Origin: Chloroflexota bacterium
Lineage (GTDB): Bacteria > Chloroflexota > Ktedonobacteria > Ktedonobacterales > JADMIN01
Reading direction: 5' to 3'
Assembly (NCBI GenBank): GCA_021323855.1
Contig: JAJPKE010000009.1
Coordinates: 62,001 to 126,000, forward strand
DNA length: 64,000 nt
Numbering within the stretch: position 1 is the first letter of the stretch; every line of letters begins with the position of its first letter. Of the stretch, positions 45,628-54,763 are shown in pieces. The translations under genes and the position numbers were made by a program. The notes below the pieces were generated by a model. That model made no database searches. It was not told the DNA's origin and was given only the letters and a program-made list of their open reading frames with translations.

Positions 45628-48351
45628 ATGGCGCAGGAACGGCAGACGACAACAACAGGGCAAGGCGGCACAGCGTTGACACCGCTCGTTGAACGCGCGC
45701 GCCGCATCTTGCTCTACGAGCAGCGCACCGGCCACGAAGATGCCGCCGTCAAGCCGGGCGGCATGGCGTCGTTCATCGCCCGCTGGACCGCTGATATGCA
45801 GGATGCGCGCATTCACAACGCATTGCCTGCGCCTGGCTCTTCCACCGTGCCGCCGGAAGAGGCGATGGCGGTCCTCTTCACTGGCTATCGCGCACTCGAC
45901 CCGATGCAGCGCGCCGCCAAAGTGCGCGCTGCGCTGGCGTTGCTCGATACGCTTGCTTCCGTTTCTTCGACTGCTCCAGCAGCCCGACCATCCGCGCCAG
46001 CCTCCCATACGCCACCACGCACGCCAGCGAAACGCCCAGAGCCGCCACAATTCGGCTCGCGCCGCCCGGCAAAGCCGCAGCACGCCGACGACAGCGAACG
46101 CTGGCCGCTGGCGTCGCCTTTGCCCGAACCGCCGAAATTGCCCGCGCAGCAGACGCATGAGACCCGCGATAGACTGCGGGCCGCGCCAGCGCCGCGACCA
46201 GAAGACGAATATCTCTTGCGCGCGCCGGTCTCGTCTGTGCCGGGCGTGGGCAAGACCCAGGAACAACGGCTGAATCGCCTGGGCATCGAGACGGTGCGCG
46301 ATCTGCTCTTCACCTTCCCGCGCGAGCATCTCGATTACAGCAAGCTCGATAAGATCGGCACATTGCCGTTCGGTGAGGTGCGCACGGTGCTGGGGTTGAT
46401 CTGGGAGGTGGAGAATCAGCGCACCAGCGGCGGGCGTGTCCGCACGATTGCACGCATCAATGATGAGACCGGCTCCATCCGCGTCACCTGGTTCAATCAG
46501 CCTTATCTGCTCAAGCAGTTGCCGCGCGGCGCCTATGTCGTCGTGACGGGCATCAAGCAACGCTTTGGCAATCGCGTCGAGTTCAGCGTGCGCAGTCACG
46601 AACTGCCGGAGCAGGGCGACCTCATCAACACCGGGCGACTGGTGCCGGTGTATGGACTGACCGAGGGGCTGAGTCCGAAGGTGATGCGGCGTTTCACCAA
46701 ATGGGCGGTGGATCATTGCGCCGCGCTGGTGCCTGATCATCTGCCACCGTCGCTACGCGCGCAGATGCGCCTGATGGCGCTACCGGAAGCTATCGCCCAG
46801 ATGCACTATCCCGATAGCGCCGCTGAACTGGAAGAGGCGCGGCGACGGCTGGCCTTCGATGAGTTGTTCCTGATTCAACTTGGCATGCTCACTCGCCGGG
46901 CAAATGTGCGCGAGGGACCGCCAGCGCCATCACTGCCTGTTCCAGAATCGCTGATCTTTAGCAGTGTGCAGGTTGATGGCGAAGAGACAACGGACCAACC
47001 AGCACCAGCGTCCGCAGTAGCAGGCGGCGGTCTCTGGCCGCTGACGGCGCAATGCTTCGAGCAAACGCTACCGTTCCAACTGACCGGCGCGCAGCGCCGC
47101 GCCATCCGCGAGATACTGGCAGACCTGCGCAAGACACAGCCGATGACACGGCTGCTTCAGGGTGATGTTGGTTCTGGCAAAACGGTGGTGGCCGCCGCTG
47201 CATTGCTGGCGTGCGCCGCGAATGGCTACCAGGGCGCGCTGCTGGCGCCGACGGAGATCCTGGCGGAGCAGCATTATCGCGGCCTGAGTGCGCTGCTTGC
47301 GCCGTTCGGCCTGCATGCCGTCCTGCTGACGGGCAGCCAGCGCGCCAAAGAACGCGCCGCCGCTCGCGATGCGCTGGCGAATGGACAGGCCGCCGTAGCA
47401 ATTGGCACACATGCGCTGATTCAGGATGATATTGCGTTCAAGCGGCTGGCGCTGGCGATTGTGGACGAGCAGCATCGCTTCGGTGTGGAGCAGCGCGATG
47501 TGCTGCGCAAGAAGGGCCTCAATCCGCATATGTTGGTGATGACAGCGACGCCGATTCCACGCACGCTCGCGCTGACCCTCTATGGCGATCTCGATGTCTC
47601 GGTGCTTGATGAGATGCCGGTCGGCAGGCTGCCAATTATTACACGCTGGCGCTCCGGTGGGCAGCGCCAGGAAGCCTATCGTCTCGTAGCAGAGGAAGTG
47701 GCCGCTGGACGCCAGGCGTATGTCATCTGCCCGCTGGTCGAGGAATCCGAGGCGCTGGAAGCCAAATCCGCCATTCAGGAATATGAGCGCCTCAAAAAAG
47801 AGGTGTTTCCTGACCTGCGATTGGGATTGGTACATGGTCAATTGCGGCCAGCGGAGAAAGATGCCGTCATGCGCGCTTTCCGCGACGGCGCAATTGATGT
47901 GCTGGTGGCGACGGCGGTGGTGGAGGTGGGCGTGGATGTACCCAACGCAACGGTCATGCTCATCGAAGATGCCGACCGTTTCGGTCTTTCGCAGGTGCAT
48001 CAGTTCCGTGGGCGGGTTGGCCGTGGTCAATATCAGTCGTACTGCTATCTGTTGAGTAAGGAGGCCGGCGCACAGGCGCGCGAACGCCTCAGTGTGCTGG
48101 AGCGCACGAACGATGGCTTTGTGCTGGCGGAAGAAGATTTGCGGCTACGCGGCTCCGGCGATTTCTTTGGCACACGCCAGAGTGGCATGCCGGACCTGAA
48201 AGTGGCGAGTCTTGCCGATACGAAGCTGCTGGTCGAGGCGCGTGCGCGGGCTGAATGGCTCTGGCAGCGCGACCCGTATTTGCGTGCGCTGGAGCATGCG
48301 CCGCTGCGTGAGCGTGTCTTCCTCTTCTGGCAGGGGTTCATGGCGCATTGA
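45628..48351 (+). CDS. recG: ATP-dependent DNA helicase RecG
   Basis: This is a 907-residue protein. A helical N-terminal region (about residues 20-100), then a Pro/Ala-rich linker (to about 190), precede the wedge/OB domain starting SSVPGVGKTQEQRLNRLGIE. The helicase core has Walker A GDVGSGKTVVAAAA, DEQH box VDEQHRFGVEQRD, TATPIPRTLALTLYG and the C-terminal QFRGRVGRGQYQSY. RecG rewinds stalled forks and branched DNA. The long N-terminal extension is also seen in RecG of other Chloroflexota and Cyanobacteria. The start at 45628 has a GGAG site; ATGs at 45544 and 45577 are alternatives. Confidence 0.94.
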   Translation: MAQERQTTTTGQGGTALTPLVERARRILLYEQRTGHEDAAVKPGGMASFIARWTADMQDARIHNALPAPGSSTVPPEEAMAVLFTGYRALDPMQRAAKVRAALALLDTLASVSSTAPAARPSAPASHTPPRTPAKRPEPPQFGSRRPAKPQHADDSERWPLASPLPEPPKLPAQQTHETRDRLRAAPAPRPEDEYLLRAPVSSVPGVGKTQEQRLNRLGIETVRDLLFTFPREHLDYSKLDKIGTLPFGEVRTVLGLIWEVENQRTSGGRVRTIARINDETGSIRVTWFNQPYLLKQLPRGAYVVVTGIKQRFGNRVEFSVRSHELPEQGDLINTGRLVPVYGLTEGLSPKVMRRFTKWAVDHCAALVPDHLPPSLRAQMRLMALPEAIAQMHYPDSAAELEEARRRLAFDELFLIQLGMLTRRANVREGPPAPSLPVPESLIFSSVQVDGEETTDQPAPASAVAGGGLWPLTAQCFEQTLPFQLTGAQRRAIREILADLRKTQPMTRLLQGDVGSGKTVVAAAALLACAANGYQGALLAPTEILAEQHYRGLSALLAPFGLHAVLLTGSQRAKERAAARDALANGQAAVAIGTHALIQDDIAFKRLALAIVDEQHRFGVEQRDVLRKKGLNPHMLVMTATPIPRTLALTLYGDLDVSVLDEMPVGRLPIITRWRSGGQRQEAYRLVAEEVAAGRQAYVICPLVEESEALEAKSAIQEYERLKKEVFPDLRLGLVHGQLRPAEKDAVMRAFRDGAIDVLVATAVVEVGVDVPNATVMLIEDADRFGLSQVHQFRGRVGRGQYQSYCYLLSKEAGAQARERLSVLERTNDGFVLAEEDLRLRGSGDFFGTRQSGMPDLKVASLADTKLLVEARARAEWLWQRDPYLRALEHAPLRERVFLFWQGFMAH

Positions 48352-48409
48352 TATCAAGGTCTATAGCGCCATGTGAACAGTGGAGACTGGCGCAGAGGTG
48401 GGCGACGCA

Positions 48410-48418
48410 TGCTATACT
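48410..48418 (+). promoter_or_regulatory. Extended -10 motif upstream of the GltD-like gene
   Basis: TGCTATACT, the same extended -10 sequence as at 6731-6739. It lies 220 bp before the gene at 48639, which would give a long leader. Confidence 0.35.
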
Positions 48419-48577
48419 GTAATCTGAAGCATCAGCGCCAACAGGGATGAACCTTCCAACAGCTTCATTCCTCATCCGTATGTCATCTATCTATGTCATA
48501 CGCGCTCCATGCCTGGGCTGGCGCTGGGGTGGCAACTCGCAATGCTAGAAAGTCGAGACGTTGCGTGCATGGCCCGT

Positions 48578-48635
48578 CGCGCACGATGTAGTGCGCGGAG
48601 CGCGGCAGACGCGGCTGTCACGAAAGGGATAGTGA
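48578..48635 (+). promoter_or_regulatory. Structured leader of the GltD-like gene
   Basis: A hairpin CGCGCAC/GTGCGCG (48578-48584, 48591-48597) is followed by a GTCAC...GTGAC stem (48616-48620, 48631-48635) whose loop holds the AAAGGG ribosome site. This could mask the start codon region. It matches no riboswitch I know. Confidence 0.4.
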
Positions 48636-48638
48636 CGC

Positions 48639-50477
48639 ATGAGTACTCCGGATACCTCCTTGAATCTGGACCCAGATGCCGGTCTTGATGAGATGTATTA
48701 CTCGGAAGAAGCCGAGCCTGATTGGTACAAGACCAATATTCCCTGCCAGGTTGGCTGCCCGGCACATACCGATGTCGCCAACTATATCGGCTTGATCTCG
48801 CAGGGGCGCTTCGATGAGGCATACGTCCTGAACCGCCAATGCAATGTGGTGCCGGGAGTATTGGGCCGCACCTGCGCTCGCCCTTGCGAGCCGGTCTGCC
48901 GCCGCAATAAGATTGACGGCAACCAGGTGGCTATCTGCTGGCTCAAGCGCGCTGCCCACGATCACCGCCAGTATCGCCATCTGCCAGAGCGCCCGAAGAT
49001 CACCAAAGATAAGAAGGTGGCGATTGTCGGCGCTGGCTCTGCGGGCATCGCCTGCGCACGCGAACTGGCCGAGCGCGGCTATCCAGTGACGATCTACGAC
49101 ATGTATCCCGCTCCCGGCGGTATGATGGTCGGCGGGATTCCGGTCTGGCGTCTGCCGCGCGAAGTTACGCAGGAAGAGTGCGACGAATATCTGGATGCGC
49201 TTGGCATCGAGGTCAAGCTCAATACCACCGTCGGCAAGGATGTTCAACTCACCGATCTGTTGCGTGACTACGATGCGGTCTATCTTGGCCCTGGTTGTAT
49301 GCTCTCCAATCCCTTGACCGGCCCGGATGGCAAAGAAGTCCCCGGCGCGCACCTGGAAGGTGTAGTGCCTGGCTTGCCGTTCCTCGAAAAAGTCAATTTT
49401 GGTGAGCCGGTCTTCGTCGGCAAGCGTGTTGCAGTGCTTGGCGGCGGCTTCACGGCGATGGACTGCTGCCGCTCATCGGTGCGATTTGGCGCGGAGAAAG
49501 TATACGTCCTGTATCGCCGCTCGAAGGAAGAAATGCCCTCGGATGAGTATGAGGTGGATGAGGCGACGCTTGAGCATGTTGAATTCATCTATCTCGCCCA
49601 GAACGTGGGCATGGAGAGCGATGACGGCGTACATGTCAGCCGCATCAAGATGATTCGCAACCGGCTGGGTGACCCAGACGCTAGCGGTCGGCGCAAGGCG
49701 ATTGCCGTTCCTGGCAGCGAATTCACACTCGATGTCGATACCGTGATCGCGGCCTATGGGCAGTATGCCGATACCTCCTGGATTCCGGCGCAGGAATTAG
49801 GACTTGAAGTCAACAAGTGGGGTATTCCGCTGGTGGACCGCGATACCTGGATGACGAACCATCCCGGTCTCTTTGCCGGTGGCGACTTCACTGAAGGCTC
49901 GCGCAATCTGATTTCGGCGATTGCCGACGGCAAATCCGCTGCGAGCGCGATCAACCGCTACCTGGGCGGCGAGGATATCCCGGCTGAGGAGGCGGCGGAG
50001 ATCGAACTGCCAGACTTCCGGCGCGGCATGGTGGACAATTATGAATCCATCCCGTATCAGGTTATCCCATCGCTGCCGCTGCAAAAGCGTTTCAGCATCA
50101 GCGTGGAGTCGGAGACTGGCTACAGCCCGGAGGAAGCGATCACCCAGGCGCGGCGCTGCCTGCAATGCCAGCTCAACATCACCATTGACCCCTCCATCTG
50201 CATCCTGTGCAGTGGGTGCGTGGACATCTGCCCCTACGACTGCATCAGTATGGAAGGGCTGACCCGCGTGGTGAAGGGCGACCCGCTGCACCAGATTGCC
50301 GAAGAAACCTGGGAACGTGGCGCCGATATGATTATTGATGAGGAGAAGTGCATCCGCTGCGGCCTCTGCATCGTGCGCTGCCCGACCGATGCCATCTCGA
50401 TGGTCCAGTTTGAGGTGAAGAGCGCGAACGACCGCTGGAATGTCTCCAAGATTCCGGTTATCAACGCTCCGCGCTAG
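48639..50477 (+). CDS. GltD-like FAD oxidoreductase fused to 2[4Fe-4S] ferredoxin
   Basis: This is 612 residues. The N-terminal cysteine cluster CQVGCPAHTDV ... CARPCEPVC is that of the small subunit of glutamate synthase. It is followed by FAD site AIVGAGSAGIACARELAERG near residue 128 and a second dinucleotide site VAVLGGGFTAMDCCRS near 268. The C-terminus adds a ferredoxin domain with CILCSGCVDICPYDC and CIRCGLCIVRCPTD. The fusion suggests electron transfer between NAD(P)H and low-potential ferredoxin, as in NADH-dependent ferredoxin:NADP oxidoreductase-like or sulfide dehydrogenase-like enzymes. No gltB is adjacent, so it is not necessarily glutamate synthase. A structured leader precedes it. 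Confidence 0.88.
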   Translation: MSTPDTSLNLDPDAGLDEMYYSEEAEPDWYKTNIPCQVGCPAHTDVANYIGLISQGRFDEAYVLNRQCNVVPGVLGRTCARPCEPVCRRNKIDGNQVAICWLKRAAHDHRQYRHLPERPKITKDKKVAIVGAGSAGIACARELAERGYPVTIYDMYPAPGGMMVGGIPVWRLPREVTQEECDEYLDALGIEVKLNTTVGKDVQLTDLLRDYDAVYLGPGCMLSNPLTGPDGKEVPGAHLEGVVPGLPFLEKVNFGEPVFVGKRVAVLGGGFTAMDCCRSSVRFGAEKVYVLYRRSKEEMPSDEYEVDEATLEHVEFIYLAQNVGMESDDGVHVSRIKMIRNRLGDPDASGRRKAIAVPGSEFTLDVDTVIAAYGQYADTSWIPAQELGLEVNKWGIPLVDRDTWMTNHPGLFAGGDFTEGSRNLISAIADGKSAASAINRYLGGEDIPAEEAAEIELPDFRRGMVDNYESIPYQVIPSLPLQKRFSISVESETGYSPEEAITQARRCLQCQLNITIDPSICILCSGCVDICPYDCISMEGLTRVVKGDPLHQIAEETWERGADMIIDEEKCIRCGLCIVRCPTDAISMVQFEVKSANDRWNVSKIPVINAPR

Positions 50478-50654
50478 CGCGTCGGGCTGGTGATAGCTCA
50501 CATAGTATGCCTTTTCAGTGCGGCTCCGTGACATTTGCGGGGCCGCACTCGTGTTGGTGAAGGGGATATTTCTCTCTATTGGATGCTGGCATGCTACTTG
50601 TTTACAGATAGCCTTTGATAGCAGTTGCTGATGTGCGTAGGAGGTTAACGTGTG

Positions 50655-52058
50655 ATGAGGATGAGGGAAGGGAAATGGGGTAGAGGAGGTCGAGCGGTGA
50701 ACATCGCGCAAGGAGCGACATGGCGGCGGAGATCTCGCGCGCTCGTGTTGTCTCTGGGATGTATTCTGGTGCTTGGACTGCTTGTGACGGCTTGCTCTCT
50801 CAGCGATACCACTTCAGCGCCAGTGGGCACAGGGGCCGGTGATGTAGTTCCCACAGCCACGGCGTCCAGTGATTCTTCCTATCTGCATGTGCCACCAAAG
50901 GGTGATAGCTTTCAGGCGCGCGTAAATTATACCGTCAACTGGTATCTGAACCATATGACACTCGATCAGAAGCTGGGCCAGATGTTTCTCATTGAGACGT
51001 ATGGGCAGAGCTACAATGCTGACGTAGACAACATGGTGCGTAATCTCTATGCAGGCGCGATGATTATCTATGGCAAAAATATGCAGACGCCGCAGCAGTT
51101 GCATGATTACATCGCCGCCATTCAGTCGCATGCGCAAATCCCCCTGATGGTGACGATGGATGAGGAGGGCGGCGTCGTAGATCGTCTGGGATACTTTCAC
51201 TTCGATCCGCCATTGCCGTCGGCGCAGCAACTCGCAGCGGGCAGCCTCCAGCAGACGGAAGAAACCGGCGCACAAGCGGCGAAGGAAATGCAGGCGTTGG
51301 GCATCAATACCGACCTCGCGCCGGTGGTGGATGTGCGCTCGGTGCCCAACGCTGTCGAATACACCCGTCTCTTTGGCAATGACCCAACGACCGTGACAAA
51401 GTATGCCGGCGCATTTTTGACCGGCCTGCAAGAGAATGGCGAGATTGCCTGCCTCAAACACTGGCCCGGCATCGGCAGCATCACGCTCGATCCGCACAAG
51501 ACACTGCCAACCATCACGCGCAGCCTGGATCAACTCCAATCAACCGATTTTGCCACCTTCCGCTCGTTGTTGGCCTTGCAGCCAGGCATGATTATGGTGA
51601 CGCACGTAATCGTGCAGGCGCTGGACCCCACCATGCCGGCCACGCTCTCGCCGATTCTGGTGAACGGCGTGTTGCGCGGCCAGCTTGGCTATCAGGGCGT
51701 CGTAATGACCGACAGCCTCTATATGGATGCCATCAGCCAGAAGTACACGCTGCCGCAGGCGGCGGTTCTCTCGGTGATTGCCGGTGACGATCTGCTGGAA
51801 GGCGCATTCGACAGCTATTCAATGAGCGGGATGCTGGCCGCGCTGCATACAGCAATTGACAGCGGCAGCATCACCACTGACCGCATTGACCAGTCCGTCA
51901 ACCGCATCCTGCGGTTGAAGGCGCGCTTCGGTCTCCTGCCGCTCAAGCCGTTGCCAAATGTCACCTATCCCGGCAGCCCCACAGCACCAGCCGCCACCGC
52001 AACGACAGCTTTTGCTAGCTTCAATGCCGATTTCCGGCATGATGACACGGCGGCATAA
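50655..52058 (+). CDS. Glycoside hydrolase family 3 lipoprotein (NagZ-like)
   Basis: This is 467 residues with a basic N-terminus, a hydrophobic segment and the lipobox LVTAC, so it should be exported and lipid-anchored. GH3 landmarks: GAMIIYGKNMQTPQQL, MVTMDEEGGVVDRLG near residue 175, APVVDVRS, the catalytic dyad region KHWPGIGSITLDPHKTLP, and the nucleophile Asp in GVVMTDSLYMDAI. NagZ enzymes remove beta-N-acetylglucosamine from peptidoglycan fragments. The external location differs from cytoplasmic NagZ of enterobacteria but fits Gram-positive-like envelopes. AGGAGG precedes the start; a GTG one codon upstream is equally possible. Confidence 0.9.
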   Translation: MRMREGKWGRGGRAVNIAQGATWRRRSRALVLSLGCILVLGLLVTACSLSDTTSAPVGTGAGDVVPTATASSDSSYLHVPPKGDSFQARVNYTVNWYLNHMTLDQKLGQMFLIETYGQSYNADVDNMVRNLYAGAMIIYGKNMQTPQQLHDYIAAIQSHAQIPLMVTMDEEGGVVDRLGYFHFDPPLPSAQQLAAGSLQQTEETGAQAAKEMQALGINTDLAPVVDVRSVPNAVEYTRLFGNDPTTVTKYAGAFLTGLQENGEIACLKHWPGIGSITLDPHKTLPTITRSLDQLQSTDFATFRSLLALQPGMIMVTHVIVQALDPTMPATLSPILVNGVLRGQLGYQGVVMTDSLYMDAISQKYTLPQAAVLSVIAGDDLLEGAFDSYSMSGMLAALHTAIDSGSITTDRIDQSVNRILRLKARFGLLPLKPLPNVTYPGSPTAPAATATTAFASFNADFRHDDTAA

Positions 52059-52070
52059 GCGATTTCTCGC

Positions 52071-52901
52071 TTATTCGACCAATGCCCGCGTCAGCATCAC
52101 CATCGTCACGAAGGTGCGGAAGACTTCAAGTGGGTCATTGCTGACAAAGCGCACGGTGCGCGCATCGCCGCTGGATAGCTCAACGCCGTGCAGCCATGCC
52201 GCCATCTCTGCCATATCGGCGGTGAGGAACGTGACGCCGAGTTCAATGGTGCCCTGGAAGATAGGCGGTGTCGCCGGGCGCTGGCTGGTGAGAGCGAGAC
52301 GCGCACCCTCACGAATACGCTCGCAGGCCACCTCTGGATGCAGGCTCTCGGCGGCGTAGCGAGAAACCGAGCGTTTGACCTCGACACAATGTGGCGCAGG
52401 CGAGAGCTGGCGCGCCTCTGCCGCCGTCACTTGGTCGCCCGTCACCAACGCAATCGGCACGCCGTAGTGTGCCGCCACCAGCGCATTGAGCGCCGTCTCG
52501 CCGACAATTTCGCCGTTCAGCCGCGCCTCCCAGATGGCGCGCGGATTGTAGCTATGGCTGAGAATCGCCTGGCTGGCGCCGATGGAACCGTGATAACCCA
52601 GGAAAAAGATCGCGTCGAACGAGCTATCCAGCCCTTCCATCATATACATCGGCTTGTGCTTGCCGCTGAGCAGCGAGGCGCGGCCATGCAGCAGGTCTGG
52701 TTCGAGGTTGCGCATGCTGCTATGCGAATCGTTGACGACGAACGCATCGGCTCCCGCGTCGGTTGCCCCGTCTATCGCCGCGTTCAACTCGCCCAGCAGC
52801 AGCCGCCTGCCCAGCGCATAGTCATGGCTGCCGACCATAATCTGATCCCAGTCCACGATGCCGGCCACGCCCTCAAAATCGGTCGAGATGAAGACTTTCA
52901 T
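52071..52901 (-). CDS. dppA: M55-family D-aminopeptidase (DppA-like)
   Basis: This 276-residue zinc peptidase releases D-amino acids from D-aminopeptides, relevant to peptidoglycan peptide recycling. Metal-ligand segments: STDFEGVAGI at residues 6-15, VNDSHSSMRN near 57, FLGYHGSIGA near 101, and GETALNALVAA near 132. It is cotranscribed with the upstream 2Fe-2S protein gene through an ATGA overlap, and it converges on the GH3 gene with a 12-bp gap. A shared role of both in wall turnover is plausible but inferred. Confidence 0.92.
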   Translation of the reverse strand: MKVFISTDFEGVAGIVDWDQIMVGSHDYALGRRLLLGELNAAIDGATDAGADAFVVNDSHSSMRNLEPDLLHGRASLLSGKHKPMYMMEGLDSSFDAIFFLGYHGSIGASQAILSHSYNPRAIWEARLNGEIVGETALNALVAAHYGVPIALVTGDQVTAAEARQLSPAPHCVEVKRSVSRYAAESLHPEVACERIREGARLALTSQRPATPPIFQGTIELGVTFLTADMAEMAAWLHGVELSSGDARTVRFVSNDPLEVFRTFVTMVMLTRALVE

Positions 52902-53407
52902 CGCTCTATCGCCTTTCCTGCTGATTCATGCTGCACTGGTTGCGATTGTTGCGAATGTGGAGATTGACGGCCAATTGGTCGTTGCTGTTCGTCGCGCGGA
53001 AGTTTATTTTTGCCGGGGGTGTTGCGATAGCGCAGCCGCTTGACCGGCTTGCCGCCAATCAGATGCTCGCGGACAATCTCTTCGGCGTCCTCTGGCTGCA
53101 CGCCGCAATACCAGACGCCCTCTGGATAGACGACCACCATCGGGCCGTGGCCGCATTGATCGAGACAGCCGCTCTGGTTGATACGCACCTTGCCCTTCAA
53201 CCCAGCCTCAGCGACGAGCTTCTTCAACGCTTTATGCACGCCGAGTCCATCGCCGTCCTGGCAGGGACACCAATCGCCACTGGTGCAAACGAACACATGC
53301 TTCTCCCAGATCAAATCGGTGATTGGCTGCTCGTCGCTCACTGGCTCTATTGCTTTCGTTGTATGGTGATTTCGGTGGATTTGCTGATCTTTCCGTTTCT
53401 CGCTCAA
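52898..53407 (-). CDS. Thioredoxin-like [2Fe-2S] ferredoxin
   Basis: This is 169 residues starting with TTG, which has AGGAG 9 bp upstream and no competing in-frame ATG. The thioredoxin-like ferredoxin fold shows four cysteines in the usual arrangement: VCTSGDWCPCQ near residue 41 and SGCLDQCGHGPM near 80, followed by VVVYPEGVWYCGV. The last 45 residues are a Gln/Ser/Arg-rich tail without obvious structure. It overlaps dppA. It probably shuttles electrons, but why it is linked to an aminopeptidase is unclear. Confidence 0.85.
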   Translation of the reverse strand: MSEKRKDQQIHRNHHTTKAIEPVSDEQPITDLIWEKHVFVCTSGDWCPCQDGDGLGVHKALKKLVAEAGLKGKVRINQSGCLDQCGHGPMVVVYPEGVWYCGVQPEDAEEIVREHLIGGKPVKRLRYRNTPGKNKLPRDEQQRPIGRQSPHSQQSQPVQHESAGKAIER

Positions 53408-53581
53408 TGTGCTTGTCTCCTGGGTGAATCATTCCTGCTCCCATCCATTCGGCGGAGTTCAGGAAGTCTCTTGTCTCGCATCGTACAGCATGTGGCGTGC
53501 AATGCGCCAGACGGCAAGGAGAGAAAAATCAGGAAGTTGTAAGAGTGATACTGGTAGCTGTGCGTCCGTGCCCGCACAGCG

Positions 53582-53587
53582 TATAAT
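53582..53587 (+). promoter_or_regulatory. TATAAT -10 element before the multi-helix membrane protein
   Basis: A perfect -10 hexamer about 80 bp before the start at 53669; no good -35 is seen at 16-18 bp. Confidence 0.35.
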
Positions 53588-53668
53588 TTAGTTTGGCGCA
53601 CGCATATGGGCGCAATCAGCAATATATAGCAGTCGCGTAGGCGACGACACAAGGATATTAGAGGCAGC

Positions 53669-54703
53669 ATGCAAGTTCTTCCCCAGGCACTTTTCCTCGT
53701 GATGCTCGAGCTGACGGTCGGTTCGTTCGTCAGCCTGTACCTGTTGGATCTGCGCGGAGGCACGACAAAGGGCTTTCTGACCTTTCAGGGTGTCCTCTAT
53801 ATCGTATTCGGCGTGTTGACGCTACTGGCGATGAACAACTTTGCCACGCCGCAAATCGTGCATGGCACCGGACTCGATGAGGCATGGCTCAATGCGCAGG
53901 GGCCGCTGGTCCTGGCCTTCGTTCTGCTGATGATTCCGTGGAACGTCTTGCTCTGGAGATCAGCGCCACCGGCAAAGAAGAAAAATGAAACTGCGGCAAA
54001 AACGGCAGAAGCTATTGATGATGGCGAGGCTGTCGCTACGCCACCTGCCCGGCAATCCAGCCGGATGCCACGCGCCATCACTGGCGCTGTTGTCTGCGCC
54101 GTTGGCGTCGTGGCGCTGTTCGTCGTGGCAATGGCGTATCGTACCCTTGCCGATAGCCGGCTCGACGGCGCGTTCGTCGTGCTAACGTTCCTTGCCGGCG
54201 CGATGGCGCTTGGAGGCGTGATGACAGCGATGCTGCTAGGTCATTGGTATCTCAACACGCCCACGGCCTCTGGCAAGCCGCTGGAATTCGTCACTACGTT
54301 CTTGCTGATTGCGCTGGCGGCGGAGTTAGCGTTTACCCTGGTGATGGGACCGAGTACGGCGCATCTGGCGCCGGGCGCGACCCCCATCACCCCCGGCACG
54401 ACGATTCAGACAACGGGCAACGGCGTCAAAGTCAGCACTCCGACGGCAACGGCGGGCCAGAAGAGCGGCCAGAGTGTGCAGACTGCTGAGCCGCGCCAGG
54501 CGCCGCTGGGGCAGGGGGCGATGATCTGGCTTCAGTTTCTCATGGGCTTCATTGCGCCGCTGATTCTGGGCGGCGTTGCGCTCTATCTGACGCGCGGGCG
54601 CTCGTTCCAGTCCGCGACTGGCATGTTATACCTGTGCGTCTCATTTATCTTCATCGGCGAAGTGCTTGGGCGCGGGATGCTGTTGCTGCCTGTGTTGGGC
54701 TAG
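53669..54703 (+). CDS. Multi-helix membrane protein of unknown function
   Basis: This 344-residue protein has about eight hydrophobic helices: N-terminal pair, one near 75-95, then after a charged cytoplasmic-type loop (KKKNETAAK...) several more, and two at the C-terminus. A conserved-looking GHWYLNTPTASGKPL motif lies near residue 190, and a Thr/Pro/Gly-rich loop near 245. No family is recognised; the motif with His, Trp and Tyr could bind a metal or cofactor. GAGG precedes the ATG. It is followed by the phosphohexomutase gene after 60 bp with a tandem repeat between. Confidence 0.75.
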   Translation: MQVLPQALFLVMLELTVGSFVSLYLLDLRGGTTKGFLTFQGVLYIVFGVLTLLAMNNFATPQIVHGTGLDEAWLNAQGPLVLAFVLLMIPWNVLLWRSAPPAKKKNETAAKTAEAIDDGEAVATPPARQSSRMPRAITGAVVCAVGVVALFVVAMAYRTLADSRLDGAFVVLTFLAGAMALGGVMTAMLLGHWYLNTPTASGKPLEFVTTFLLIALAAELAFTLVMGPSTAHLAPGATPITPGTTIQTTGNGVKVSTPTATAGQKSGQSVQTAEPRQAPLGQGAMIWLQFLMGFIAPLILGGVALYLTRGRSFQSATGMLYLCVSFIFIGEVLGRGMLLLPVLG

Positions 54704-54725
54704 TGCGATACATCTGCTGAGCGTA

Positions 54726-54749
54726 GAGTAGGCGAGTAGGCGAGTAGGC
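54726..54749. repeat. Three tandem 8-bp repeats
   Basis: GAGTAGGC occurs three times in a row between the membrane protein gene and manB. The last unit abuts the AAAGGA ribosome site of manB, so copy number could alter the leader length. Confidence 0.85.
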
Positions 54750-54763
54750 GAAAGGACCAGTGT

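Noticed and set aside
45619-46740. 373-codon open frame opposite recG
   Set aside because: Arg/Gln-rich antisense translation of recG, typical of GC-rich shadow frames.
49797-50711. 304-codon open frame opposite the GltD-like gene
   Set aside because: Lies almost wholly antisense to conserved flavoprotein and ferredoxin motifs.
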